A program made the translations under genes and the position numbers. Source: Diogma glabrata (Eukaryota; Arthropoda; Insecta; Diptera; Cylindrotomidae). Taken from it: a stretch of DNA of 64,000 nucleotides. Where the stretch lies: contig OY856186.1 of assembly GCA_963693315.1 (NCBI GenBank), forward strand, positions 131,740,164 through 131,804,163. The letters run 5' to 3'. Below are positions 21,217 to 32,282 of this stretch, one piece after another (position 1 is the first letter of the stretch; the number at the start of each line of letters is the position of its first letter). The notes under the pieces were generated by a model. The model searched no databases. It was not told where the DNA came from and saw nothing but the letters and a program-made list of their open reading frames with translations.

Positions 21217-22967
21217 CTTAATCAAGTTGTCAGATATTGTTTAACGTATGAACTTTATCCAAATTATTTAGACAAAAAATGTCGATTTAGTCAAATAAAA
21301 TAGTTGACTAAATTGATTTAGCACGTTTAGTACAATTTAGCATTAATTAGAATACAGCCTTAATATGGGATTTAATTTTTATGAAAAAATTTTGGCATTT
21401 TTTGTTAAATTTGCCAAATGGTGCCATTTTATGAGAAGTCATCCAAAATAAAATTTTTTTTTATCTGTACTTTTTTTTATCTACTTTAACCTAAGTATAA
21501 TTAAAATTATGTTGCCTTAATTTAAGTGCCCATTTTTGGGCATGAAAAAAAAATTAATTTTTGCATTTTTTTGACATTTTACCATATATACGGTATAATT
21601 TATGCTAATTATCATGTATTTTGCATAAAAGTGAAATATGCAATTCAAATTAATAAAAAATATTTTTTAAAATTATACATAACCTACAAAACTTTTTTTC
21701 TTGCAATGCCCTAAATTGCTTTTGGTAAATAATTAAAATTAAACTAACAAAATATATGATATAATAATAAAAAATAGCAGTTGAAATAGTATATAAGTAA
21801 TAGTTTAAGCAAAAATTGTAATAATAATTTAAACTGAGGATGACGTAAGTCAAAAAATTAAATTCAAATTGTTACTATAAGGAAGTTTATATTATTATTA
21901 ATAAAATAAAAATTTTAAAAATAAACAGCAAAAAGTATATTTTTAAATATTGCATTTTAATTCAAAAGTGACAAAAGCACACAAACCGTGAATAATATGG
22001 AAAACCATAATAAAACATATAGAATTTTCAATTGAAAACATAATTGGCGTAAAATTATTTATGCTGTGTATTTTATATGTTTGAAAAAAATTGAATATTA
22101 CATTTTTTCAAAATCTTATATCAAATATTTACAATAATTGTAATAACATTTTAATTATTTACCAAAAACAATTTAGGGCATTGCAAGAAAAAAAGTTTTG
22201 TAGGTTATGTATAATTTAAAAAAATATTTTTTATTAATTTGAATTGCATATTTCACTTTTATGCAAAATACATGATAATTAGCATAAATAATACCGTATA
22301 TATGGTAAAATGTCAAAAAAATGCAAAAATTAATTTTTTTTTTCATGCCCAAAAATGGGCATTTAAATTAAGGCAACATAATTGTAATTATACTTACGTT
22401 AAAGTAGATAAAAAAAAGTACAGATTAAAAAAAAAATTTATTTTAAATGTCGTCTCATAAAATGGCTCCATTTGCCATATATAACGAAAAATGCCAATTG
22501 TGGCCGAAAAAATTATAATTTTTTCATAAAAATTAAATCCCATACTAAGATTATTAAAATACATATTCCCTGAAATTTTCATGAAAATTCGACGATTTTT
22601 CCGCCCCTTATCATAAATTTAGTAAAAAAAAAAGTCACACGATTCGGTTTTTTGAGGTTGGGTTACACTTTTAGAGTACCTTACCCCCCTAAATGGATTT
22701 GAAATTTAATCACAAACATTTTCCATTTTTTTTTTATTATCATTAGAGCCCGAAATATTTGAAAAATAGTGAAGTGACCTACTCAAAAAACACCAAAAAA
22801 CCAGTTTTGCCATTTTTTTGCCATACCAGTTTTTGCCCTTTCGGACCTCCAAATTTGCTAAATGATTACATGCCCACTAACTTTTATGTCCCTAACATAA
22901 AACAAAAAAAAATTCAACTTTGCTCTTACATCAAATATATCTCTTTTTTTTACTAATATGACTCCAC

Positions 22968-23683
22968 TATGAAGAAAAATTAATTAAATCATCGTGTATT
23001 TATTAATGATAAGAATTTAGTGAAAGATCAAATTCACATATACTTTAGTTTTTTTTAAAAATTATTTTTTGCCTATGTAATATTTTCATTTTGGTCGGAG
23101 TCCGGGCCCCTTTAAAAACCCGGGCCCAGGGGGAAACTCCCCTCCCCCTTCCCCCGCCCTCTCTTGTCGGGCCTGAGTCCAGGTACAGTTTCCGACACCG
23201 TTCTTTTGATGAGTCCGACATAATTTGAGGTCAGTGTACAAAGTTTATAAAAAATAATTGTTTATAAAAATGTGGGGTTAGCCCTTCGCCCAACCCAAAT
23301 TTTATGAATGGGGCCGTCCTGATGTTTAGGTTCTCAGGAAACCAGATTTACACGTTAGTGAACCGTTTGATCCAAGATAGACGCCCACTCCATGCCCCCC
23401 TAGCATGGAGAACGGACGCTTGAGTTGCATTGGTTTTATGGCGCCAATAACTCACCTTTGGGAATTTATGCCTCAACTTTTCAAAGCTTTTTCGAGATAC
23501 ATATGGACATTATTTTTCCACTTCCTACTTCTGAGGATAAACACTACTGTATCACTACTGTAGCCATTCCTATTTCGAGTATCACTGAATGCTGTTGAAT
23601 AACAGTCAATTTTGTAAGTCAAAGATGTCACATTTTCAGTTTACAGGTTATTGATGTTAAACCGAGTATATACTCTTATTAAT
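22968..23683 (-). other. RTE 5'-leader fragment and GC-rich patch, no gene
   Basis: 23270-23460 resembles the 5' leader of the adjacent RTE-like LINE (36040-36240): shared GCCCAACCCAAATT, GACGCCCACTCCA and GGCGCC in the same orientation. It is therefore an extra truncated 5' fragment. 23095-23170 is unusually GC-rich, with GGGCCCC and CCCGGGCCC flanking TTTAAAAA. The rest shows nothing. Confidence 0.55.
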
Positions 23684-23704
23684 TTTTTTTTTTTTTTAAG
23701 GCGT

Positions 23705-24505
23705 TCATGCTCCATCTAGGAGCGTTGCCAGGCTAATCAGCTTTGAATATTCACCACGATCGTTCGCAGAAGCGACATAATTACCATGGCAGCCGATTTG
23801 TTTAAGGTCGTTTATTACGTCAGTTTCCCACTGTAGTCGTGGTCTTCCTCGCGGTCTACCACTCCCTGGGGTACTAGCGTACATTTTTCTAATCATTCCA
23901 GACTGTGAATCGGCTCGTAGAACATGCCCAAACCAAGCAATCCTATTAGAACGGATACAACCTATTATATCAGGACCCTCAAGAAGGTCTCTGATCTCAA
24001 AGTTATACCGGGTTCTATACTCCCCATCGTCTGTCTTAAGTGGACCAAAAATGTAGCGTAGGATCTTACGCTCAAATACAGATAAATGCGATTCGTCATT
24101 TTGTGTAAGGGTCCACGTTTGTGACCCATACATCACAACCGGTCTAATCAATGTCTTGTATAACTTGAGCTTGGTGTTAGTTGATACATACGGTGATCCA
24201 AGGAGGGGTTTAATTGTGTAGAAAGTTCGATTACCTACAGCGATTCGAGCTTTAATATCTGTAAGTATGCTGTTGTTTGAATCAAGTATTGATCCCAAAT
24301 ATTTAAAAAATTCAACTTCCTCAATTCGTTCATCGCCGCACATCAAATCTGTCTTCTCAGCCTCTCTTGAAACATTCATATGTTTGGTTTTATTGTAGTT
24401 AATTTGCAGACCAATTTTTCTAGCACCACTCTCAAGCGACTTGAAAGTCTCACTCATAACAGCTTCACTTCGGCCGAGAATGACAACATCATCAGTGTAA
24501 GCAAT
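23705..24505 (-). pseudogene. RTE-like RT, catalytic and C-terminal part
   Basis: Open minus-strand frame starting right at the CsRn1 insertion site. The first residues are AYTDDVVILGRSEA, the YxDD catalytic block. It continues with GLQINYNKTKHMNV (block 6), EFFKYLGSILDSN (block 7), LKLYKTLIRPVVMYGSQTW, NRIAWFGHVLRAD, and ends with RPRGRPRLQWETDVINDL. The stop falls just before the poly(A). The last two motifs are characteristic of the RTE-like LINEs abundant in insects. Intact over 267 codons apart from the insertion. Confidence 0.9.
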
Positions 24506-24841
24506 TGTTGCAGTCGCTGCCGCCAAACTTTACATTATTGAACGCTACATTGAGTCAAAGGTTTACAGAACACAATGTTTTACATTTCATTTTTAGGTTC
24601 AATGTTTTTTATTATTTTATTTTGTCATTTTAAAAATTAAGAAAAATATTTTTGTCAGTCAGTACGATTTTCGCAATTAATCATAAAACATGTACTAAAA
24701 AGATTTTATAAATATAAATTGTAAAGTTAAAATAAAATTCAGTTTATATTGTTTTTTGAATTTATATAAATAAGTTTTGCGAAATCATCAACGCCGGAGC
24801 TAGCAACGCTAAAATAAATTACCAGGCCTCAGAAACCAACA
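24506..24841 (+). repeat. 5' LTR of CsRn1-type element
   Basis: 336 bp, TGTTGCAGTC...AAACCAACA. Differs from the 3' LTR at only three positions (near 24557 and 24594). TATAAATA near 24708. Confidence 0.93.
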
Positions 24842-24842
24842 G

Positions 24843-24860
24843 TGGTGACTCCGTTTTTGT
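24843..24860 (+). promoter_or_regulatory. Primer-binding site, tRNA-Trp-like
   Basis: TGGTGACTCCG begins one base after the LTR. It resembles the tRNA-Trp(CCA) primer site TGGTGACCCCG used by CsRn1-type and some other retroelements, with one mismatch in the first 11. The following bases are T-rich and match poorly. Confidence 0.6.
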
Positions 24861-25605
24861 GATCAAATCTTTGTGTTGATTTGTCTTGAAAGCATAAGAA
24901 AGTTGGAGAACATATTTGTGTGCTGCTAGCGTTTGGTATTAAATTCAACAAAACTACATTTAATCGATCACATCAAAATAAATCATCAGGTTCCTGTACA
25001 TTAAATTATTGGCCAACAATTGTACTATGATGTAATATAAGATCATCAATTAGTCCAACATATTAGCAGATTTGGAGGTTAAAATTACACATGGATTTCG
25101 TTCATCGTTAATTACAAATATATTGGCAGATTTAAGGTTAAAATTACACATGGATATATGTAAAACAACTTGCAGAAACAGTAACATCCAGTTTCTTTTA
25201 CAACCACATCAACCAGTTTATCAAAATTTAAAATTCCAATTCGGGTTTTGTACGTAAGCTGTAGCTACATGACTGTAAGTTGTTCTGTAAATTAATCTTA
25301 ATTAATTTTTATAAATATTATACTTATTTCTGAAATCAAAATCATTTCCTAACAATATACAAGGAAAAAATTAAGTAACTTTAAACATATAAAATTATTA
25401 GATAAAATTAAACAATACTTTTTGCATTTTGATGTTAAACAAATTTATTTCTTTTTATTTCTTTTCTTTTCATTTTTGATTTCTTTTTATTTTGAATTTT
25501 ATTACTTGTGTTTTAGTATTAAAATTAAATTTGTGGAAATTTGTGTAAAAAAGCATTGTGCTTTGTGATTTTTGACTGGATTCGTGAATTTTTTGTATAA
25601 TTAAA

Positions 25606-26445
25606 ATGGGACCGGATGATAATGAAACAGACGTAAAGAGTTGCACGTCGGTAAATGATATTCAAGCAGTTTCTGTCAAATTACCACCCTTTTGGTCGAA
25701 CTCTCCGTCGACATGGTTTATACAAGCAGAAGCGCAATTTGCTATTGGGCGAGTTACTTCAGATACAGTAAAATTTCATTATGTTTTGTCTTCTCTACCA
25801 CAGAGTGCTATTGATTCAATTATCGATTATATAGAAAACTTACCTCAAGTTGATATTTATGAAGGTCTTAAGGAGAAACTCATAGAAAGGCATTCGCTTA
25901 GTGGAACGCGTCGCATAGAAGAGCTGTTATCAAATACAGAGTTGGGGGATAAAAAACCGTCTGAATTATACCGACACTTTAAACAATTAGCTGGATCATC
26001 TGGTACTTTCAGCGAAAACCTGATTAGAAAACTCTGGCTGCGCAGGTTATCGCCCGTTATCAATATCGCTCTTTTTCCATTAATTAAAGATAGTAAAAGC
26101 ATTTCAGAACTTACTGAAATAGCTGATAAAATTTTTGAAGCGTCATCTGGTAGCTCGGTTTCAATGATTTCAAAGGAAAATCCTTCGTCTGTGAATATAG
26201 TGTCAAGTCAAAATTCATCGTACAAAATTGATCAGTTAGCAAGCAAAATAAACGAGTTAAAAAGTGTTGTTCATAAGTTGTTAAATAATCGGAGCCGTTC
26301 TAATTATCGACATCGTAGTCGATCGAACAGTGCTGTTCGATCTAGAAGTGGAAATCCCAAACGTAATATAAATAAATTTCCATTGTGTTGGTATCATTAC
26401 AAATTTGGTGATAAAGCTAAGAAATGTGATAAACCAACAAACTAG
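25606..26445 (+). CDS. gag: Gag of CsRn1-type retrotransposon
   Basis: Intact 279-codon frame, ATG at 25606. Residues ~24-75 ([21 protein letters not shown]) are the typical capsid start of CsRn1-type Gag, followed by a helical region to ~200, an Arg/Ser-rich stretch ([14 protein letters not shown], ~231-247) and a single finger, [15 protein letters not shown] (~258-272). This has the C-x2-H-x9-C form of the CHCC finger diagnostic of the clade, but the fourth ligand is absent because the frame ends KPTN-stop. A 1-nt change near the end is the simplest explanation. Role: particle assembly and RNA packaging. Confidence 0.88.
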   Translation: MGPDDNETDVKSCTSVNDIQAVSVKLPPFWSNSPSTWFIQAEAQFAIGRVTSDTVKFHYVLSSLPQSAIDSIIDYIENLPQVDIYEGLKEKLIERHSLSGTRRIEELLSNTELGDKKPSELYRHFKQLAGSSGTFSENLIRKLWLRRLSPVINIALFPLIKDSKSISELTEIADKIFEASSGSSVSMISKENPSSVNIVSSQNSSYKIDQLASKINELKSVVHKLLNNRSRSNYRHRSRSNSAVRSRSGNPKRNINKFPLCWYHYKFGDKAKKCDKPTN

Positions 26446-26483
26446 TAAGTTCCGCAGCTACCGCGGCGGCTAGCGGAACTTAC
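26445..26483 (+). promoter_or_regulatory. Hairpin at gag-pol junction
   Basis: GTAAGTTCCGC pairs perfectly with GCGGAACTTAC across a 17-nt loop that is itself able to pair (AGC/GCT). It begins at the last base of the gag stop codon TAG. pol is in the -1 frame with a ~10-nt overlap (26433-26442). No X-XXY-YYZ slippery heptamer is present, so a recoding role is speculative. The hairpin also encodes an Ala-rich Pol start. Confidence 0.55.
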
Positions 26484-27344
26484 AAAACACGCCGCTTATT
26501 TGTAAGAGATCTTAATAATAAATTGACATTTTTGGTTGACACAGGTGCGGATCTGTCAGTTATTCCACATACAACATTTGGTAGCTATAAGAAAGACCCT
26601 GATTTTTTTCTATCAGCTGCAAATGGATCTACCATAAATACATACGGTACGAAACTTTTAAGTGTAGATCTTGGTTTGAGACGCAGTTTTATACATCCAT
26701 TCTTGTTGGCATCAGTAAATAAACCCATAATTGGGGCTGATTTTCTTACCAAGTTTGAACTATTGGTAGATCTCAAGGGTAAACGATTGTTAGATAAAGT
26801 AACCAATCTATCTATTAATGCTTTGTGCAGTTTAAGTGATACGCCAATGCCAATTTATTATTCATTAGAAAGTAGTTTTAGTAATATTTTGTCTAAAATT
26901 CCATCGTTGGTTCAAAGTCCCAATTACAGTCTACCAGTAAAACATTGTGTAGAACACCATATTGTGACTAATGGACCACTTCCGTTCTGTCATCCTCGAA
27001 GGCTAGATCCGATAAAACACAACGCAGCTAAACTAGAATTTGAGCATATGGTTCAACTCGGTATTTGTCGACCTTCATCATCTTGCGCGTCCTCTCCGCT
27101 TCATTTGGTCGCGAAGAAAGAGAGCAGTGATTGGCGTCCTTGTGGCGACTATAGACGTCTCAATGCCATTACAACACCAGATCGGTACCCAATCTCACAT
27201 CTCCACAATTTTTCGCTAAGTTTAAATGGATGTACAGTATTTTCTAAAATTGATTTAGTAAAAGCCTATCACCATATACCAATAGCGCCCGAGGACGTGT
27301 ACAAAACTGCCATTGTAACACCTTTCGGGTTGTTTGAATTTAAT

Positions 27345-28463
27345 CGGATGTTGTGGTTTCCAATATATATTTTAAATAAAAACACACAACTTTTATTAAT
27401 TTAATATTTATTTTTATAAGTTTATTTATTTTTTGTATTATTATTATTTTTAATTTTTACATCAGCAAAGTTCACCAGATTCATTTTTTATAGAAACATA
27501 TTTTAGAAATCGAGAAGGAGAGATTTTATAATAATTTAGTTTTTTTTAAGTTAGAACTGGAGGTCTTTTTTTTCGAAAAATGTTTTTACTGACCCGTTTT
27601 AATTTTTATAACCAACTGACGAAATAATTAAATCCAAGAATAGTAAACCAAAGTAAAAAGAAATGCAAAAGCACCAAAAAATATCATTTATTGTTTTATT
27701 GCTCTTGTAATTGAAGGAAAGACAAATTGTTTATTTAAGGAAAAAATTTAAGGGATGGTCCGTAAAAAATATTAAGGAAAATATAAACGTTGAGACAAAA
27801 GGGATATTAAGAAGAACCGTGGCGACAATATTCTTAAATTAGTATACATATTTTTAATATGTATTTTAGAGGATTATAGACGTTATGAAAAAGGTGTAAA
27901 ATGGATTAAGCTCATAAATGTTTGTCGGAAGTATTTAATGAAAGGAACAATTGAAGATGAGTAATTAAAATTTATATTCAAGAAAATAGTTTATGGGATC
28001 GAATTTGTGAATAGGATGAAATTTAACAAATTGGTTTTTGTATATAGTTGCAAGTTTCCTTTTTGATTTTACATTAAAAAAACTATTTTTCAAAATTCAA
28101 AACAAATATATTTTTATTTTATTTTAAATATATATTTTAATCTAACTTCTAAAAAACAATTTTTTAGAAGTTAGATTAAAATATATATTTAAAATAAAAT
28201 AAAAATATATTTGTTTTGAATTTTGAAAAATAGTTTTTTTAATGTAAAATCAAAAAGGAAACTTGCAACTATATACAAAAACCAATTTGTTATACTATAG
28301 TGATTTTACCGCACTCCAAAACCAAAAATTAAATTTTAGGATGAAATTTGTTGAAATATTTTATGATACGGGTTTATTCTTAATTTTAAATAAAAGAAAT
28401 GGTCTATGACAAAAGAATCTAGGCGACGTCATGCTGGATAGAAATTGGAGCATGACACGGATG
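27345..28463. mobile_element. 1.1-kb insertion in CsRn1 RT with 6-bp duplication
   Basis: 27351-28457 splits the RT between FEFNRM and PFGLRN. The direct repeat CGGATG flanks it (27345-27350, 28458-28463), and removing one copy plus the insert restores the RT reading. Ends are weakly inverted: TGTGGTTTCCAAT and, inverted, TGTCATGCTCCAAT. It has no coding capacity and contains a perfect 133-bp palindrome. Class unknown, DNA-transposon-like. Confidence 0.8.
28024..28292. repeat. Perfect 133-bp palindrome, 3-nt spacer
   Basis: 28024-28156 and 28160-28292 are exact reverse complements, separated only by CAA. I compared both arms in full and found no mismatch. Sequence outside the arms is not inverted. 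It lies inside the 1.1-kb insertion. Confidence 0.95.
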
Positions 28464-30652
28464 CCCTTCGGACTGCGAAACGCAAGCCAAACCTTTCAAA
28501 GGCTTATGAACACGGTGGTTCGGGCATTGGATTTTGTCTATGTCTACATCGATGACATTTTAATCGCAAGTAAGAATGAAGATGAACACAAATCACATTT
28601 GAGAGTATTGTTTTCTCGTATAGAAGAATATGGTTTAAACATCAAAGTGTCGAAGTGCATTTTTGGTGTTTCGTCACTTGAAATTTTTGGGCCACACCAT
28701 TTCTAAAAATGAAATAGCACCTTCTTCAAGTCGTGTTGAGGTTATATCTAAGTTCCCATCACCCTCTTCTGTTAAACAGTTGCAACAATTTATTGGGATG
28801 ATAAACTATTACAGTAGATTCATCCAAAACATTGCACATTTTTTAGCACCATTACATTCACACGTGGCATCAATGGGAAAAATCAAAAAATCTGAGTTTA
28901 CTTGGTCAATGGAATGTGAAAAATGGTTCCAAAAATGCAAAGAGGTATTAACTAGTTTTACTTTACTAGCCCATCCGAATGTTGACGCTGTTTGTAGTAT
29001 TACGACTGACGCGTCCAGTTGGGCCGTTGGAGCAGTATTGGAACAATACAATGATGGTACATGGGAACCATTGTCATTTTTTTCAAAGAAGCTATCGCCA
29101 CCCGAGGTGAAATATTCAGCATTTGACCGCGAGCTATTAGGAATTTATCTCTCTCTCAAACACTTTAAATATTTCGTTGAGGGTCGACAATTTGTTATAT
29201 ATACCGATCATAAACCACTTACAACCGCCATGACATCCAAAACAGAGCGTAGCCCGCGACAAGCGCGACATTTAAGCTATATTTCACAATTTACTAGCGA
29301 CATACGTCACATTAGTGGTAAAAACAACGTTGTAGCAGACTGTCTATCAAGAATAGGATGTCCTGGTGTTGCTGGTGTTGACTGTAACACAATAAATTTC
29401 AACATGCTTGTAGATCTGCAAAGAAAAGATGATGAACTTCAATCTATCTTATCGCACGCCAATCGCAAACCAAATTCCAAATTCAAGCTTGAACTGATTA
29501 AATCGTACAATTCAGAAGATTCTGTTTGGTGTGAAACCTCTACAGGTAAACATAGACCTTTTGTACCAAAAGCAATGCGTAAGAACGTATTTGACATGCT
29601 ACATGGTCTGTCCCATCCTGGAGTTCGATCAACACGAAAAATTATTTCGGATAAATATTTTTGGCCACAGATGAATAAAGATTCCAATGAATGGGCGAAA
29701 TCATGCATACATTGTCAAAAGTGCAAGGTGGGTCGTCATACAAAATCTGAAACGGGCACATTTAACCTTCCTCGTGTCCGATTTGAACATATCCATATGG
29801 ATTTAGTAGGTCCGTTACCGCAATCAAATGGATGTTCATATCTTTTAACAAAAGTGGACAGATTTACAAGATGGCCGGAAGTTTACCCAATCGCTGACAT
29901 GTCAGCTAACACTGTAGCGAAGACATTTGTTTCCCAATATATTTCTCGTTTTGGTATTCCATTGATAATTACGACAGATCAGGGAACCCAGTTTGAATCA
30001 AAACTGTTCTCAGACTTGTCGAAACTTTTAGGAACTCATAGAATTCGCACGACGGCCTACCATCCGCAATCAAACGGAATGGTAGAGCGGTTCCATCGTG
30101 ATTTAAAAGCATCTTTAATGGCACGTTGTAATACAGCAAACTGGTGCGACGAAATTCCTATAGTACTTTTGGGACTTCGCACTGCAATTAAGGAAGATCT
30201 GAAATGTTCAGCAGCGGAAATGGTTTATGGAGAACAGTTAAAAGTCCCAGGGGAATTTTTTACACCTTTTTCAACTACCGGTTCCGTAGACCCAAATAGT
30301 TTTGTCCAATTGTTAAAAGAACGTATTCAAAATGTCAAGCCTACTACAAACGCGACAATCCAACAATCTTGTTTTTGTACCTGATTTGTTGAATTCTTGC
30401 GATCATGTTTTCGTTCGAGTCGACAGAATTAAAACAGGTTTACATCCTCCATTCGAAGGCCCTTTTCAAGTGGTAAGAAGATTTCGAAAATACTTTGTAG
30501 TGAATTTTAAGGGAAAAAACGTATCCATCTCAATTGACAGGTTGAAACCTGCATACAGCATGTCAGAGACTAGTGTCAGTTTAAATACATCAGATAATCG
30601 ATCGGTTTCTTTCAAGTTAACTTAATTTGCGCACATTCAGTTACGTTTCACT

Positions 30653-30664
30653 GGGAGAGAGTAA
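30653..30664 (+). promoter_or_regulatory. Polypurine tract of CsRn1-type element
   Basis: GGGAGAGAGTAA directly precedes the 3' LTR, the expected primer site for plus-strand DNA synthesis. Confidence 0.75.
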
Positions 30665-31000
30665 TGTTGCAGTCGCTGCCGCCAAACTTTACATTATTGA
30701 ACGCTACATTGAGTCAATGGTTTACAGAACACAATGTTTTACATTTCATTTTTCAGTTCAATGTTTTTTATTATTTTATTTTGTCATTTTAAAAATTAAG
30801 AAAAATATTTTTGTCAGTCAGTACGATTTTCGCAATTAATCATAAAACATGTACTAAAAAGATTTTATAAATATAAATTGTAAAGTTAAAATAAAATTCA
30901 GTTTATATTGTTTTTTGAATTTATATAAATAAGTTTTGCGAAATCATCAACGCCGGAGCTAGCAACGCTAAAATAAATTACCAGGCCTCAGAAACCAACA
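30665..31000 (+). repeat. 3' LTR of CsRn1-type element
   Basis: 336 bp, TG...CA, 3 differences from 24506-24841. Followed by the second copy of the CAAT duplication and then the interrupted RTE sequence. Confidence 0.93.
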
Positions 31001-31004
31001 CAAT

Positions 31005-32280
31005 CATCTGTACTGAGTTTATTGACAAGATATTGTTATTAGTCGGTAGTTTCTTTTGACGGCACACATATTTCTAGGCTAGATTAAAAAGTATAGGAGA
31101 GATAGCATCACCTTGTCTTAACCCGGAGTCGACTCTAAAAAACTTTGATATTTTGTTCTCTACTCGCACACAGCATTGAGAGCTCTGTACTGTCATTTTG
31201 CATAGTGATACCAGTTAACCAGGAATTCCCGTTGACACCAGAGCAGACCATAGAGTCTCTCGTTCGAGAGAGTCGTAGGCCTGCCTGAAATCAATGAAAA
31301 GTTGGTGTACAGGTATGTTGATCTCTCGACACTTTTCCAAAATCATCCTTATCGAGAAAAGTGCATCGGTGGTACCTAGGCCCCGCCGGAAACCACACTG
31401 ATATTCTCCAAACAATTGTTCAGCAAAAGGATTGATTTTGGACAGCAAAATGTAGGAAAAGATCTTATATGCTGTGCAGAGGAGAGCGATTCCTATGTAG
31501 TTTGCACATTGTAGGCGATTACCTTTTTTATGGATTGGTATCAGCATAGCTGTGTTCCAGTCCTGTGGCATGGTTTCAGTCCGCCAGATCATTTGAACAA
31601 GTTCAAACAATCTTGAGGATAGAGTTTCGCCACCATGTACAATCATTTCGGATGTTATATCGTCGATACCAGGTGCTTTATTGCATTTTAATTTTGACAG
31701 CGTCGAATTGAATTCCTCTTTGGTTGGTTCGTCTACATGTACCTTTGACGTTCAAATAAGCTTTACTCGTCTCCTGACTTGTTGCTGTTCACTTAAGTTG
31801 AGAAGATTCTCAAAATAAGCGGCCCAAGTATCTAAAATATTTTTAAGGTCTACTTGTGGCTCCCCATCTTCGTTTTGAATAGCAGTCGATCTAGTTTGAG
31901 GGCCCTTCTTTAAGGTTTTAACCTGTTGAAAGAAGTTACGCGATTGATGTTCCTTATTGAAGCTTTCAATCTCCTCACACTGTCTCTTCTACCATTCTCT
32001 CTTCGTTCGTCTACATAGCTTTGTAACGGCTTGTCTTGCCAGTTTATATTTCTCCTTCGTGGACCTGGTGTTGCGTCCTTGTAGACACTTCAGATAGCAA
32101 TCTCTTTTGTATTGAATAGCATCAAGGCATGCTTGATCCATCCATGGCTTCTGGGAGTGGTTCTGTGGTCGTCCAAGTATTCCCTCAGCAGCGCTTAAAA
32201 CAGCATCTTTGAGCAAATACCATGACTTATCGACGTCTCCATTAATGGTTTCTGATTTATCCAATGTTTCGGCAAATTAT
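31005..32280 (-). pseudogene. RTE-like linker and N-terminal RT
   Basis: Minus-strand pieces. 32264-31989 (DKSETINGDVDKSWYLLKDA, KPWMDQACLDAIQYKRDCY) is the linker after the endonuclease. 31646-31215 holds the RT start: MIVHGGETLSSRLFELVQMI, PIHKKGNRLQCANYIGIALL, GEYQCGFRRGLGTTDALFSI, and QLFIDFRQAYDSLERETLW with the first catalytic Asp (FxDF). A few frame changes lie between the two (near 31750-31990). Continues across the CsRn1 insertion into 24505-23705. Confidence 0.85.
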
Positions 32281-32282
32281 AT

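Larger units (their letters stand above)
18611..21360. mobile_element. TIR element (PIF/Harbinger-like?) in foldback arm
   Basis: Ends are AAGGCTGTATTCTAA and, inverted, AAGGCTGTATTCTAATTAATG. The similarity extends inward through CTAAATTGTACTAAAC, so the TIR exceeds 50 bp with gaps. The intact site is visible in the opposite foldback arm near 22548-22552. GG-initiated ends and a possible 3-bp T[TA]A-type duplication hint at PIF/Harbinger, but no transposase or Myb/MADF gene is seen. It holds a nested pogo-like relic. Confidence 0.65.
18232..22967. mobile_element. Long-armed foldback element (~0.8-kb arms)
   Basis: The right arm 22149-22967 is the inverse of a left arm that is split into 18232-18610 and 21361-21741. 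Ends are GTGGAGTCATATTAG and its inverse. Shared internal markers include TATGTTAGGGACATAAAAGT, GGAGGTCC, CATATATACGGTA and TGCAATGCCCTAAATTG. The centre 21742-22148 is unique and AT-rich. The left-arm interruption (18611-21360) is absent from the right arm, so it is a later insertion. No transposase belonging to this element is visible, and no clear target duplication was found. Confidence 0.85.
26433..30625 (+). pseudogene. pol: Pol of CsRn1-type element (PR-RT-RH-IN), interrupted
   Basis: Protease [13 protein letters not shown] near 26530. RT from ~26990 ([51 protein letters not shown]) is cut at 27350 by a 1.1-kb insertion and resumes at 28464 with PFGLRNASQTFQRLM and the catalytic YIDD. 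Frame changes occur near 28680 and 30360. RNase H: TTDASSWAVGAVL, FDRELLGIYLSLKHF, YTDHKPL. Integrase: zinc-binding HPGV...CIHCQKC, then DLVGPL, TTDQGTQFES, NGMVERFHRDLK (D, D, E). The C-terminal end has PPFEGPFQVVRR (GPY/F motif) and no chromodomain. Non-functional now, but each domain is well preserved. Confidence 0.92.
24502..31004 (+). mobile_element. CsRn1-type Gypsy (Metaviridae) LTR retrotransposon
   Basis: Body 24506-31000, LTRs 336 bp each, 4-bp duplication CAAT at 24502-24505 and 31001-31004. Order: LTR, PBS resembling the tRNA-Trp type, gag, pol (protease, RT, RNase H, integrase), polypurine tract, LTR. The PBS type, the C-x2-H type gag finger and the lack of an env support the CsRn1 clade (inference). 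The LTRs differ at 3 of 336 sites, so insertion is recent, yet pol already has an insertion and several frameshifts. It interrupts the RTE LINE between the codons just before YTDD. Confidence 0.92.

Noticed and set aside
26443..26483. Retrovirus-like stop-codon readthrough at gag TAG
   Set aside because: pol is in the -1 frame relative to gag, so simple readthrough would not enter it.
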